Of a stretch of DNA of 64,000 bases, positions 51,110 through 59,348 are shown in pieces. The DNA lies in NCBI GenBank assembly GCA_963762075.1, contig CAVXJC010000005.1, positions 124,001 through 188,000 on the forward strand, in the 5' to 3' direction. The notes under the pieces are model-generated. The model had not been told where the DNA came from. It ran no database searches and saw nothing but the letters and a program-made list of their open reading frames with translations. Within the stretch, counting starts at the first letter, position 1, and the number at the start of each line of letters is the position of its first letter. This stretch comes from JAOUEA01 sp963762075 (GTDB lineage Bacteria; Actinomycetota; UBA4738; HRBIN12). The position numbers and the translations under genes are program-made.

Positions 51110-52405
51110 TCAGTCTCGGAACTGCTCCTCTTCGGTCGAACCCTTGAGCGCAAGGGTCGAGGAGCTGCCTCCGCTGATGACTTCGGAGACCCGGTCGAAG
51201 TAGCCGGTGCCGACCTCGGCCTGGTGTCTCGTTGCGGTGTAGCCCTCGGCTTCCATAGTGATCTCTCGTTCCTGCAACCGCACGTAGGCGGTCATACCCT
51301 CGCCGGCGTATCCGCGCGCCAGCTCGAACATGCTCGCGTTCAAGGCATGGAAGCCTGCGAGCGTGATGAACTGGAACCGATAGCCCATCGACGCCAGCTC
51401 CTTCTGGAATCGAGCGATCGTGGCGTCGTCGAGGTGTTGCTTCCAGCGGAAGGAGGGGCTGCAGTTGTAGGCGAGCAGCTTCTCGGGGTACATCGAATGC
51501 ACGCCTTCGGCGAACTCGCGCGCCTCCTCGAGGTCGGGTGTCGAGGTCTCGCACCAGAGCATGTCGGCGAACGGCGCGTAGGCCTGGGCTCGCGCGATCG
51601 CGGCTTCCATGCCGTTGGTCACGTGGTAGAAGCCTTCGTGGGTTCGCTCACCGCTCACGAACCGCCGGTCGCGCTCGTCGATGTCGCTCGTGAGCAGCGT
51701 GGCAGCGAGCGCGTCGGTGCGGGCGACCACGAGGGTCGGCACGCCGAGCACGTCTGAGGCGAGCCGGGCGGCGGTGAGCGTCCGCACGAACTGGTCGGTC
51801 GGCACGAGCACCTTTCCGCCGAGGTGTCCGCACTTCTTCTCCGACGCGAGCTGATCCTCGAAGTGCACCCCGGCCGCGCCGGCCTCGATCATGGCCCGCA
51901 TCAGCTCGAACGCATTGAGGGCGCCGCCGAAGCCCGCCTCGGCGTCGGCGAGGATGGGCGCCACACAGGAAGCGTCATCACCCTCACTCCAGGCGATCTG
52001 GTCGGCGCGCTGCATGGCGTTGTTGAGGCGGCGAACCACGGCGGGCACCGAGTTCGACGGATAGAGCGACTGGTCCGGGTAGGTGTGCCCCGAGAGGTTC
52101 GCATCGGCCGCGACCTGCCATCCGCTGAGGTAGATCGCCGGCAGCCCCGCCTTGACCATCTCGACGGCCTGGCCGCCTGTGAGCGCACCCAGAGCATTCA
52201 CGTACTCGGTCTCGTTGACCAGTTCCCAGAGCCGTTCGGCGCCTCGCTTCGCCAGTGTCTGCTCGATCACGAACGAACCTCGAAGCTTGATCACGTCCTC
52301 GGCTGAGTAACGGCGCTCGACGCCCTTCCACCTCGGGCCGGTCTCCCACTCGTGCTCGAGCTCCTCGGCCTGCCGCGCGATGCGCTCCCCGATCGTCTCG
52401 CCCAC
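51110..52405 (-). CDS. aceA: Isocitrate lyase
   Basis: A 431-residue enzyme of the glyoxylate shunt, splitting isocitrate to succinate and glyoxylate. The active-site signature KKCGHLGGK (Cys near 192) is intact; LSGWQVAADANLSGHTYPDQ, HFEDQLASEKK and YNCSPSFRWKQHL match the family. GTG 52405 follows AAGGGGG. Malate synthase is not in view. A promoter and dyad lie upstream (52560-52618). Fits growth on acetate or fatty acids, with the acyl-CoA synthetase at 28 kb. Confidence 0.96.
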   Translation of the reverse strand: MGETIGERIARQAEELEHEWETGPRWKGVERRYSAEDVIKLRGSFVIEQTLAKRGAERLWELVNETEYVNALGALTGGQAVEMVKAGLPAIYLSGWQVAADANLSGHTYPDQSLYPSNSVPAVVRRLNNAMQRADQIAWSEGDDASCVAPILADAEAGFGGALNAFELMRAMIEAGAAGVHFEDQLASEKKCGHLGGKVLVPTDQFVRTLTAARLASDVLGVPTLVVARTDALAATLLTSDIDERDRRFVSGERTHEGFYHVTNGMEAAIARAQAYAPFADMLWCETSTPDLEEAREFAEGVHSMYPEKLLAYNCSPSFRWKQHLDDATIARFQKELASMGYRFQFITLAGFHALNASMFELARGYAGEGMTAYVRLQEREITMEAEGYTATRHQAEVGTGYFDRVSEVISGGSSSTLALKGSTEEEQFRD

Positions 52406-52559
52406 CTGTGACCCCCTTGTTGCGTGATGCCCTTCCCCCGGAAACGAAAGGACCCCCCGTCCGACGAGAGGTCCCCCAGGCGGCGTGGACGCGTAGTCGC
52501 GTCCGCGGCGCCCCTACGCGCTCGATACTTCGTCCGTCGCGCGGTGCGCCATGTATTCG

Positions 52560-52618
52560 TTGAATGTGGATTCAAACATCTGACCGGATTGTGTCACATC
52601 GTCCCCCGATGGTGTCAA
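52560..52618 (-). promoter_or_regulatory. Candidate promoter and dyad upstream of isocitrate lyase
   Basis: On the minus strand TTGACA (52618-52613) and CACAAT (52593-52588) with a 19-base spacer form a promoter. Just downstream, TTGAAT-GTGG-ATTCAA (52560-52575) is a perfect dyad near the likely start of transcription, placed to act as a repressor site. The leader would be about 170 bases. Confidence 0.45.
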
Positions 52619-52626
52619 TCCCCAGG

Positions 52627-53907
52627 TCACGAGGCCAACAGCCTCGCAACCGCGATACGGCGTCCGCCCCGGTCGAACGCCTCGCCCGCCACCACGATGC
52701 GCCCGTTGGCCTGCAGGAGCACGTCGCGGGCGGTGTCGCTGCCCCCGTCGAAGTCAACGACCAGTCTTCCGTCGCCTGAGAAGTTGAGATCGTACGAACC
52801 GTTCGGCTTCAGGCGCACGACACCGAAATGATCGTCGTCGGATCGCCTGATGCGCCCGACCACCACGATCCGCCCGTTTCCTTGCACCGCCGACGCCTGC
52901 GCGAGCTCGTATTCGGGGCCGAAGCTCAGGATTCGGATGCCGTCGCCGTGGAAGGCATCGTCGAGGCGGCCGTTCGGCCCGTACCGGAGCACGCCCCAAT
53001 CGGCTTTGCCCCCGTTGGCCACGTGGCCGACCACGATCAGCTCGCCGCCCTGCTGCTCGGAAACCCCGTAGGCCGTGTCGGCGCCGTTGGCGACATCGGT
53101 CACCTTCACACCGCGTTTGCCGAAGTCCCGGTCGAGCGAGCCCCCGATGAGGAAGCGAGCGATCGCGACGCGAGGGGAGAGTCCCGCTTCGGCCGATCCG
53201 ACAGCGACGATCTTGCCGCCTTCCACGATCGTGAGGTCGTTGATCTGCTCGGCGCTCGGTGAGATGTCGACGGTGACCCTCCCGTCTCCGCCGAAGGCTC
53301 TGTCCCGCGCTCCGTTCGGCCGGAGCCGGGCGAGCGCCCACCGGCTCGTCTGGCCGTTGCTGGTCGAACCGCCGACGACGATCTTGCCATTGGCGCTCAC
53401 CGCGACGGCGTTGGCTCCGGCCAGTTCGTTGTCGTAGCCGACGAAGGCGATGCCGTCCCTGGAGAATCCTCGATCGAGCACGCCGCGGGGCCCGTAGACC
53501 GCGACCACCATGCGCGAACCCGCCTGGCGGTCACGCTCGCCCGCCACCACGATGCGCCCGTTCGCTGCGAGCGCGATGTCGAATCCGTAGTCGGTGCCGC
53601 CGAGATCGGTGCTGACCCGGCCGTCTCCGCCACCGAAGTTCGGATCGAGGTTGCCGTTGGGTTTGAAGCGAGCCAGGGCGAGATCGGTATCGCCGTCGAG
53701 CGTGTAGCCCGCGACCAGGATCCGCCCCTTGGCGTCGATCGCCACCCCGAACCCGGTCGCTCCCTTCGGAAACGCGCTCGCCCGGCCGTCGACCGAGAAC
53801 GAGCCGTCGAGCTTGCCCGGTGCGCCGCGGGCGCTCATTGGGGTAGCCACGGCCGCTGCCAATACGATGACGGCTGCCGTGAGCCCTCGTGCCGCCGCGC
53901 GCGCCAT
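52627..53907 (-). CDS. Secreted delta-60 repeat protein (beta-propeller)
   Basis: A 426-residue protein with a signal peptide (cleavage near SARGA) and about seven delta-60 repeats, each like RxRPNGxxDxxFGGDGRVxxD...ANGRIVVAG, for example ALARFKPNGNLDPNFGGGDG and VVRLKPNGSYDLNFSGDGRL. The repeats form propeller blades. It may be on the cell surface or secreted; no catalytic site is known for the family. ATG 53907 begins the signal peptide; a longer frame upstream is not hydrophobic. Confidence 0.9.
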   Translation of the reverse strand: MARAAARGLTAAVIVLAAAVATPMSARGAPGKLDGSFSVDGRASAFPKGATGFGVAIDAKGRILVAGYTLDGDTDLALARFKPNGNLDPNFGGGDGRVSTDLGGTDYGFDIALAANGRIVVAGERDRQAGSRMVVAVYGPRGVLDRGFSRDGIAFVGYDNELAGANAVAVSANGKIVVGGSTSNGQTSRWALARLRPNGARDRAFGGDGRVTVDISPSAEQINDLTIVEGGKIVAVGSAEAGLSPRVAIARFLIGGSLDRDFGKRGVKVTDVANGADTAYGVSEQQGGELIVVGHVANGGKADWGVLRYGPNGRLDDAFHGDGIRILSFGPEYELAQASAVQGNGRIVVVGRIRRSDDDHFGVVRLKPNGSYDLNFSGDGRLVVDFDGGSDTARDVLLQANGRIVVAGEAFDRGGRRIAVARLLAS

Positions 53908-54004
53908 GCAATTACCCCCGATGTCTCCAGTGGTTGCCCGGCGAGGGTATGGGCGAGACGGTGTGCAGGTCAAGGGTTCCGGGCCCTGCAGGGGCGTTGC
54001 GTCG

Positions 54005-54799
54005 TCAGACGGGCGATGCCCGCCTGATGCGGACGTCTCCACTGACCGTTGCTGCTCTGATGGAGAACGCGCTCGAGACGCTGTCGTTGAGGTTCTCGTC
54101 GGGCTCGAGGTCCGAGACGGTGTCGCCCGATGTCGACGAGAGATCGAACCAGACCCGAAGGCCGCCCGGCACCCCCACCTCGATGTCGCCCGAGACCGAT
54201 CGCAAGGTCAGATCCGCCGATGCCGATCCGATCTTGATATCACCCGAGGCCGATGTGACCTGCCCGTCACCGCTGACCTGGCCGATCTCGATATCGCCCG
54301 ATGCGCTGCGTCCGTGCAGTGAACCCCCGATCGACCCTATCTGGACATCGCCCGAGGCAGTCGTCAGCGTCGCGTCGCCCTCGATGGCTCCGACCTGAAC
54401 GTCGCCGCTGGCCGACTTCAACCGGACCGATCCGTCGATGGCGGCGACGCGGGAGTCGCCCGACCCCGATTGGAACTCCAGCTCTGCGAGTGTGCCCTCG
54501 ACGGTGAGGTCGCCGGAGCCGGTCACGACCTCAGCGACGGTGCCTCGAGGCACTTCAACGTCTACCTGGATACCCCCGCCTCGGAACCCCCATGCCCCGC
54601 CGTCCCTCGGCTGAACCACCCGCAGCCTCGTTCCATCGGCAGAGGGGTCCGTCTCGATCGAGATCTCGTCGGACTTTCGCTCGCCTGTGACATGCACGGT
54701 CGCGGTTGTGGAGTCGATCTGGGTGATGCGGAGGTCACCCGACCGGATGCGCATGAGCAGGTGCAAGGTGCCGGTGACCTCGACGGTTCTGGGCTCCAT
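54005..54799 (-). CDS. DUF4097 beta-strand repeat protein
   Basis: A 264-residue protein made of short beta-strand repeats: VKSASGDVQVGAIEGDATLT-like steps with GDIxIGxxSG and SASGD repeated about eight times, typical of DUF4097. No signal peptide. GGAGACGAGGCAG precedes its ATG. Downstream of a ribbon-helix-helix gene and likely co-transcribed with it. The family is thought to be a solenoid adhesion or scaffold protein; function unknown. Confidence 0.9.
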   Translation of the reverse strand: MEPRTVEVTGTLHLLMRIRSGDLRITQIDSTTATVHVTGERKSDEISIETDPSADGTRLRVVQPRDGGAWGFRGGGIQVDVEVPRGTVAEVVTGSGDLTVEGTLAELEFQSGSGDSRVAAIDGSVRLKSASGDVQVGAIEGDATLTTASGDVQIGSIGGSLHGRSASGDIEIGQVSGDGQVTSASGDIKIGSASADLTLRSVSGDIEVGVPGGLRVWFDLSSTSGDTVSDLEPDENLNDSVSSAFSIRAATVSGDVRIRRASPV

Positions 54800-54826
54800 C
54801 TGCCTCGTCTCCTTTCGAAGGCTGGT

Positions 54827-55282
54827 TCAGCCTTGGCCGAATCCTGTCAGGCGGCTGCCGATGACCCGCCGCCCTCGGTGGTCGAGCGCACGTTTGACCG
54901 CGGCGACGAGCCACGCGTTGGTTGAGCGCCCCTCCTGGCCCGCCGCGTGTTCGACCTGTGACTTCAGCGACTCGGGCATCCGCAACGTCAGCCGGGCGGT
55001 GCCTTCGTCATCCTCCTCCGATGCTGGGGAAGGAGGCACTGGCTCGTCGGAGACGTACACGAGCTCGGCGTCCCGCCCTGCGAGCCGAACCTCGACATGA
55101 CCCGAGGCCATCTGTTCACTCAGGTCGAGCGCGGCCTGGCCCATCGCGTCGAAGAGCCGGAGCTGAAGCGATGAGCGCAGTGCGCGGGCGAGCCGGCCGG
55201 CCACGACCGCCGCATCGTCGTCGCCGCTCGTCAGGGTCTCGAGGTCACCCTCGACGGCATCGAGGAATTGCGCGGTTTCCAC
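54827..55282 (-). CDS. Ribbon-helix-helix DNA-binding protein (HicB-antitoxin-like)
   Basis: A 151-residue protein: an N-terminal helical part (about 1-65), an acidic linker, and a C-terminal RHH motif at about 96-135 (ARLTLRMPESLKSQVEHAAG, GRSTNAWLVAAVKRAL). The RHH is like HicB antitoxins, but no HicA toxin is seen nearby. Likely a self-repressor: repeats in the promoter upstream match a dimeric RHH site. GTG 55282 lies two bases after the preceding stop. Confidence 0.82.
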   Translation of the reverse strand: METAQFLDAVEGDLETLTSGDDDAAVVAGRLARALRSSLQLRLFDAMGQAALDLSEQMASGHVEVRLAGRDAELVYVSDEPVPPSPASEEDDEGTARLTLRMPESLKSQVEHAAGQEGRSTNAWLVAAVKRALDHRGRRVIGSRLTGFGQG

Positions 55283-55284
55283 GA

Positions 55285-55428
55285 TCAGCGCTCGGAGGGG
55301 TCGTGATCGGGGCCGGGTCGGCGCGGGCTCTTCCCGCGACGCCGAGATCGGTGGTGCCCCTCAGCTGCCCGGCGAAGCTGCTCGATTCGGTGTCGCACGA
55401 GCTCTGACCGGATCGATGGATCCATCAT
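55285..55428 (-). CDS. Short basic protein preceding the RHH gene
   Basis: A 47-residue frame: MMDPSIRSELVRHRIEQLRR then a His/Arg-rich tail (HHRSRRRGKSPRRPG). GGGAGGACGCC before ATG 55428 and the two-base gap to the RHH gene support it. First gene after a strong promoter. Basic enough to bind nucleic acid, but unknown. Confidence 0.6.
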   Translation of the reverse strand: MMDPSIRSELVRHRIEQLRRAAEGHHRSRRRGKSPRRPGPDHDPSER

Positions 55429-55458
55429 GGCGTCCTCCCGACGTCGTCCTGGTTTCAT

Positions 55459-55497
55459 GAACGACGTCATTATGACGTCATATCTGACGCTTGTCAA
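55459..55497 (-). promoter_or_regulatory. Promoter with overlapping operator repeats for the RHH-DUF4097 unit
   Basis: On the minus strand TTGACA (55497-55492) and CATAAT (55474-55469) are separated by exactly 17 bases, a near-ideal sigma-70 promoter. GACGTCAT occurs on the plus strand at 55463-55470 and 55474-55481, 11 bases apart, overlapping the -10 element; TGACGTCA is itself palindromic. This is where an RHH autorepressor would bind. Confidence 0.7.
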
Positions 55498-55569
55498 CAC
55501 CGATCTCGCAGAATGGTTGGCCGGTCTGGCGGGTGGTAGACGCGGGTGCCTCGACGGTGCTCCGAAGGG

Positions 55570-56445
55570 TCAGGGCACGATCTTGGAGATCGGGATCTCG
55601 AGTATGTCGGTTGCCCCGGCGGTCTTCAGCTCGGGGATCAACCTGTTCACGCCCCGCTTGTCGACCACCGCCTCGATCGCATACCCGCCGCCCGCCAACG
55701 GCGAGACCGTCGGCGCCTTCATCGAGGGCACCACCGCAAGCACCGCGTCGCTGTCATCCTCGGCGACGTTCAGCTTGATCAACACCCTTCCCATCGCGGC
55801 GAGCGCGCCGAGCAGCAGCGTGGTGATGTCGTCCATGGCCGCGCGCTTGCCCGGGTCGGCTGCCGCTTCGCGGTTGGCGACGAGCACGGGGTCGGAGATG
55901 AGGAGTGTCTCGATGATCTTCATGCCGTGCGCTCGAAGGGTGCTGCCTGTCTCGGTGACGTCGACGATCGCGTCGACGATCTCGGGTACCTTGGCCTCGG
56001 TTGCGCCGTAGCTCCACGCCACCCGGACATCGATGCCGAGCTCCTCGAAGTAGCGCTCGGTGATGTGCACGAACTCGGTCGAGATGCGGGTGCCGGACGG
56101 CATCTCGCTCGCGCTGTTGGCCGGATGCTCGTTGGGAACCGCGAGCACGATCTTCGTGCCGTGTCCCGTGCCGGTCTTGGCGTAGCTGAGGCTCGTGAGC
56201 ACCTCGACGTCACTTCCGGTCTCCGCGATCCAATCCTGCCCGGTGATGCCGAGGTCGAACAGGCCCTCGGCCACGTACGTCGGGATCTCCTGGGGCCGCA
56301 GCACACTGACGCGCTCGATGCGGTCGTCGTCGACGCTTCCGTGATAGTCGCGGCTCGTCGAGCGGCGCACCTGCAGGTCGGCGGCGTCGAACAGGCGAAG
56401 CGTCTGGTCTTCAAGTGAGCCCTTCGGGATGACGAGCTTCAGCAC
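55570..56445 (-). CDS. hisG: ATP phosphoribosyltransferase, long form
   Basis: A 291-residue HisG: LKLVIPKGSLEDQTLRLFDA at the start, GLFDLGITGQDWIAETGSDV, ATEAKVPEIVDAIVDVTETG (PRPP loop, ETGxT) and the regulatory C-terminal domain (about 215-291; VVDKRGVNRLIPELKTAGA). The long form is feedback-inhibited by histidine. It makes the first step of the pathway. It is separated from the other his genes by the MEDS-HATPase gene. Confidence 0.96.
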   Translation of the reverse strand: MLKLVIPKGSLEDQTLRLFDAADLQVRRSTSRDYHGSVDDDRIERVSVLRPQEIPTYVAEGLFDLGITGQDWIAETGSDVEVLTSLSYAKTGTGHGTKIVLAVPNEHPANSASEMPSGTRISTEFVHITERYFEELGIDVRVAWSYGATEAKVPEIVDAIVDVTETGSTLRAHGMKIIETLLISDPVLVANREAAADPGKRAAMDDITTLLLGALAAMGRVLIKLNVAEDDSDAVLAVVPSMKAPTVSPLAGGGYAIEAVVDKRGVNRLIPELKTAGATDILEIPISKIVP

Positions 56446-56562
56446 GCGGGAAGTCTAGCGTTCGCGTTTCAACGGTCCGGACTTTGGGAACATCTGCTGA
56501 ACGGCCTCGTGGGAGGTCGATTCTTGTCTACCCACGAGGCGATGTGACTGGGAGCGTTGAAG

Positions 56563-57549
56563 ATGGCAACACTGGAGGTCGTCGGCGAGCGGGCGGATGG
56601 ATTCCGCCATGAGGCCCTGCTCTATGAGGGCTCTGTCGATCTTGTCGAGCAGGCCTCGCGGTTCATCGTCGAAGGTCTCGATGCCGGCGAGCCGACATTC
56701 GTCGTCATCGACGCGCCAACGATCGGCGAGGTCGGTGCCCGCATCGGCCGGCACCCTCTCCTGACATTCGCCGACATGACCCTGGTCGGGGCCAACCCCG
56801 CTCGCATCATCCCTGTGTGGCAGTCGTTCGTGGACGACTTCGCCCCCGGGCGGCGGCTACGGGGGATCGGGCAACCCGTCTGGTCCGGCCGAACTCCCCA
56901 GGAGCTGGTGGAGTGTGAGCGGCACGAGTCACTATTGAACCTGGCCTTCTCGGGGTCCGCGAACATGTGGCTCATCTGCCCCTACGACGTCTCATCGCTC
57001 GACCGCCCGACGATCCAGGGTGCGGAAAGGACGCACCCTTCGATCTTCGCGCAGCGCGGGCGGTGGGCGAGCGCCGCGTTCGAGGGTATCGATGCGGCGA
57101 GATCTTCGTTCGACGTGCCTCTGCCACAGGCTCCTGCGGACGCCACGGCACTGTCGTTCGACGGCGAGGGCCTGTCGCGAGTTCGCACGTGGGCCGCGAG
57201 CCGCTGCTTCGCACTCGGTCTGTCATCGGATCGAACGGACGACCTCGTGCTCGCGTTCGGGGAGATCACCGCCAACAGCGTCAGACACGGCGGTGGACGA
57301 GGTGTCTTGCGCATGTGGGCCGACGACGGTGCCATCGTGTGTGAGGTGGTCGATGCGGGCTCGATCACCGACCCATTGGCTGGCCGGAAGCGACCGACGA
57401 CCGATCAAAGGAGCGGCTTCGGTCTGTGGCTCGCCAACCAGCTCTGCGATCTCGTGCAGATCAGGACTTCGCCCGATGGGTCGGTCATCCGTCTGCACAT
57501 GCGGCTCGACGATGCTCAGCGGTCGGCGCCGTCCGCGAGCGAGCGGTAG
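56563..57549 (+). CDS. MEDS-domain protein with C-terminal anti-sigma-type HATPase
   Basis: A 328-residue protein: MEDS (MEthanogen/methylotroph, DcmR Sensory) domain at about 12-165 (FRHEALLYEGSVDLVEQASR, LVECERHESLLNLAF) and a HATPase at about 190-320 with DDLVLAFGEITANSVRHGGG (N-box with Asn) and GFGLWLANQLCDLVQI. MEDS binds hydrocarbon-type ligands in a few studied cases; combined with RsbW-type kinases it links a signal to a sigma factor. GGGAG precedes ATG 56563. Its 3' end overlaps hisI by 34 bases, in opposite direction. Confidence 0.9.
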   Translation: MATLEVVGERADGFRHEALLYEGSVDLVEQASRFIVEGLDAGEPTFVVIDAPTIGEVGARIGRHPLLTFADMTLVGANPARIIPVWQSFVDDFAPGRRLRGIGQPVWSGRTPQELVECERHESLLNLAFSGSANMWLICPYDVSSLDRPTIQGAERTHPSIFAQRGRWASAAFEGIDAARSSFDVPLPQAPADATALSFDGEGLSRVRTWAASRCFALGLSSDRTDDLVLAFGEITANSVRHGGGRGVLRMWADDGAIVCEVVDAGSITDPLAGRKRPTTDQRSGFGLWLANQLCDLVQIRTSPDGSVIRLHMRLDDAQRSAPSASER

Positions 57550-57875
57550 AAGCAGCTACGCTCGCCGGTGTGACAGGCGGGACCTTCTTGGTGGATGCGA
57601 GCCACGATCGCATCGGCGTCACAATCGATCAGCAGCTCTTGCCAGTGCTGCACGTGACCGCTCGTGTCGCCCTTGCGCCATAGCTCCTGCCTCGAGCGCG
57701 ACCAGTAGGTCATGCGGCCTTCGGTGAGTGTGCGCTCGAGCGCGTCACGGTTCGCCCATGCCATCATGAGCACCTGGCCGGTATCGGCGTCTTGCGCGAT
57801 CACCGGGATCAACCCTCGGTCGTCGAATCGCAGGGAATCGAGATCGATCGGCTCGCCGAACCTCGCCTCGCTCAC
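57516..57875 (-). CDS. hisI: Phosphoribosyl-AMP cyclohydrolase
   Basis: A 119-residue HisI: PVIAQDADTGQVLMMAWANR, TYWSRSRQELWRKGDTSGH, LLIDCDADAI and the zinc ligands at ACHTGERSCFYR are complete. It opens the purine ring of PR-AMP. HisE is not fused and is not seen elsewhere in the window. GTG 57875 overlaps the hisF stop (GTGA). Last of the minus-strand his operon. Confidence 0.96.
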   Translation of the reverse strand: MSEARFGEPIDLDSLRFDDRGLIPVIAQDADTGQVLMMAWANRDALERTLTEGRMTYWSRSRQELWRKGDTSGHVQHWQELLIDCDADAIVARIHQEGPACHTGERSCFYRSLADGADR

Positions 57876-58639
57876 AGCCGCACCTCGACGCCGTGCGCCC
57901 CCAGGTACTCCTTGATGTCGCGGATCGTGAGCTGTCCGAAGTGCAGCCGGCTCGCCGCGAGCACCGCATCGGCTCCGCCCTCGATGAGCGCCTCGAGGAA
58001 ATGACCGAGCTCACCCGCACCACCGCTGGCCACGACCGGCACCCCCACCTCGCCGGCGATCGCCTCCAGCAGGTCGATGTCGTATCCCTCGCCCGTGCCG
58101 TCGCGGTCCATCGAGGTCAGGAGCACCTCGCCCGCGCCGCGGTCGGTGGTGGCCTCGACCGCCCACTCGACCGCGTCGCGTCCCGTCGAAGTACGGCCGG
58201 CATCGACGACGACTTCCCAGCCGTTGCCGCCGAAGCGACGCTTCGCGTCGATCGCCACGACGACGCATTGGGTGCCGAACCGGTCGGCGGCGCGCTGCAG
58301 CAGCGATGGGTCTCGCACCGCGGCCGAGTTGACCGCAACCTTGTCGGCCCCCGCGCGCAGCAGGTCGTGAACATCGTCTTCGGCCCGCACCCCCCCACCG
58401 ACCGTCAGCGGGATGAACACCTTCTCCGCGGTTCGCGAGATCACATCGAGGGTGGCGGCGCGACCTTCGATGGTGGCCGTGATGTCGAGGAAGATGAGTT
58501 CGTCGCCTCCCTCTCGGTCGTACCGTGCCGCAAGCTCCACCGGATCGCCGGCGTCTCGGAGCTCCCGGAACTTCGTGCCCTTCACGACCCGCCCACCTTC
58601 GACGTCGAGGCAGGGGACGATGCGCTTGGCGAGCGTCAT
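57872..58639 (-). CDS. hisF: Imidazole glycerol phosphate synthase cyclase subunit
   Basis: A 255-residue TIM barrel: AKRIVPCLDVEGGRVVKGTK (catalytic Asp), EKVFIPLTVGGGVRAEDDVH, SMDRDGTGEGYDIDLLEAIA (second Asp) and VVASGGAGELGHFLEAL. With HisH it turns PRFAR into IGP and AICAR. ATG 58639 is the family start; gap to hisA is seven bases. Confidence 0.97.
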   Translation of the reverse strand: MTLAKRIVPCLDVEGGRVVKGTKFRELRDAGDPVELAARYDREGGDELIFLDITATIEGRAATLDVISRTAEKVFIPLTVGGGVRAEDDVHDLLRAGADKVAVNSAAVRDPSLLQRAADRFGTQCVVVAIDAKRRFGGNGWEVVVDAGRTSTGRDAVEWAVEATTDRGAGEVLLTSMDRDGTGEGYDIDLLEAIAGEVGVPVVASGGAGELGHFLEALIEGGADAVLAASRLHFGQLTIRDIKEYLGAHGVEVRL

Positions 58640-58646
58640 GCCGGCA

Positions 58647-59348
58647 TCATCCCCTGATGACCTGGACGAGCTTGAGCGTCTTCTCGTACAGGGCCTTGCC
58701 CGCGACCACGGCTTCGCACCCGAGATCGCGAAGTGCCCAGACATCGTCGGCGTCGCGGACGCCCCCGCTCGCGATCAGGGGGGTGTCGGTGATGCTCAAC
58801 ACATGTTCGTACAGCTTCACGTCGGGCCCCTTGAGCGTGCCGTCGCGAGCGATCGACGTCACGAGGTAGCGCGGGGCGCCGGCCGCTTCGAGCGCCGGCA
58901 AGGCGTCCTCGAGCGAAGGGCCTTCCTCTTTCCAGCCTCGCACCATGACGTGACCGCCTCGCACGTCGATCGCGACGACGATCGAGTCGGCGTGTTCCTC
59001 GACCGCGCGCCGCACGAACGAGGGGTCGGCGGCTGCGGCGGTGCCGAGGATGACTCTCGCCGCGCCGGCGGCGAGCAGCTCGCCGATGTCGTCGTGTGTG
59101 CGCATGCCACCCCCGACCTGCACCGGCACCTGCACCGCGCGGCATATCGCCTCGACACACTCGCGGTTGTTCCCCTCGCCGAGCGCCGCATCGAGGTCCA
59201 CCACGTGCAACCGCCGGGCGCCTTCACCTTGGAAGCGCACCGCCACCTCGACCGGGTCTGCCGCATAGGTCGTCTCGGAGTCGGGGTCTCCTTGGAGCAG
59301 TCGCACAGCCCGCCCGCCACGCAGATCGATCGCGGGGATGACGATCAT
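58647..59348 (-). CDS. hisA: ProFAR isomerase
   Basis: A 233-residue barrel: MIVIPAIDLRGGRAVRLLQG (catalytic Asp in IDLRGG), VQVPVQVGGGMRTHDDIGEL, SIARDGTLKGPD and LIASGGVRDADDVWALRDLG. The sequence matches HisA rather than bifunctional PriA only by general pattern; many actinobacteria use PriA here for tryptophan as well, and the catalytic residues are the same. ATG overlaps the hisH stop (ATGA). Confidence 0.95.
   Translation of the reverse strand: MIVIPAIDLRGGRAVRLLQGDPDSETTYAADPVEVAVRFQGEGARRLHVVDLDAALGEGNNRECVEAICRAVQVPVQVGGGMRTHDDIGELLAAGAARVILGTAAAADPSFVRRAVEEHADSIVVAIDVRGGHVMVRGWKEEGPSLEDALPALEAAGAPRYLVTSIARDGTLKGPDVKLYEHVLSITDTPLIASGGVRDADDVWALRDLGCEAVVAGKALYEKTLKLVQVIRG

Noticed and set aside
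54827..55282. HicAB toxin-antitoxin pair
   Set aside because: The RHH domain fits HicB, but no HicA-like small double-stranded-RNA-binding toxin is next to it.
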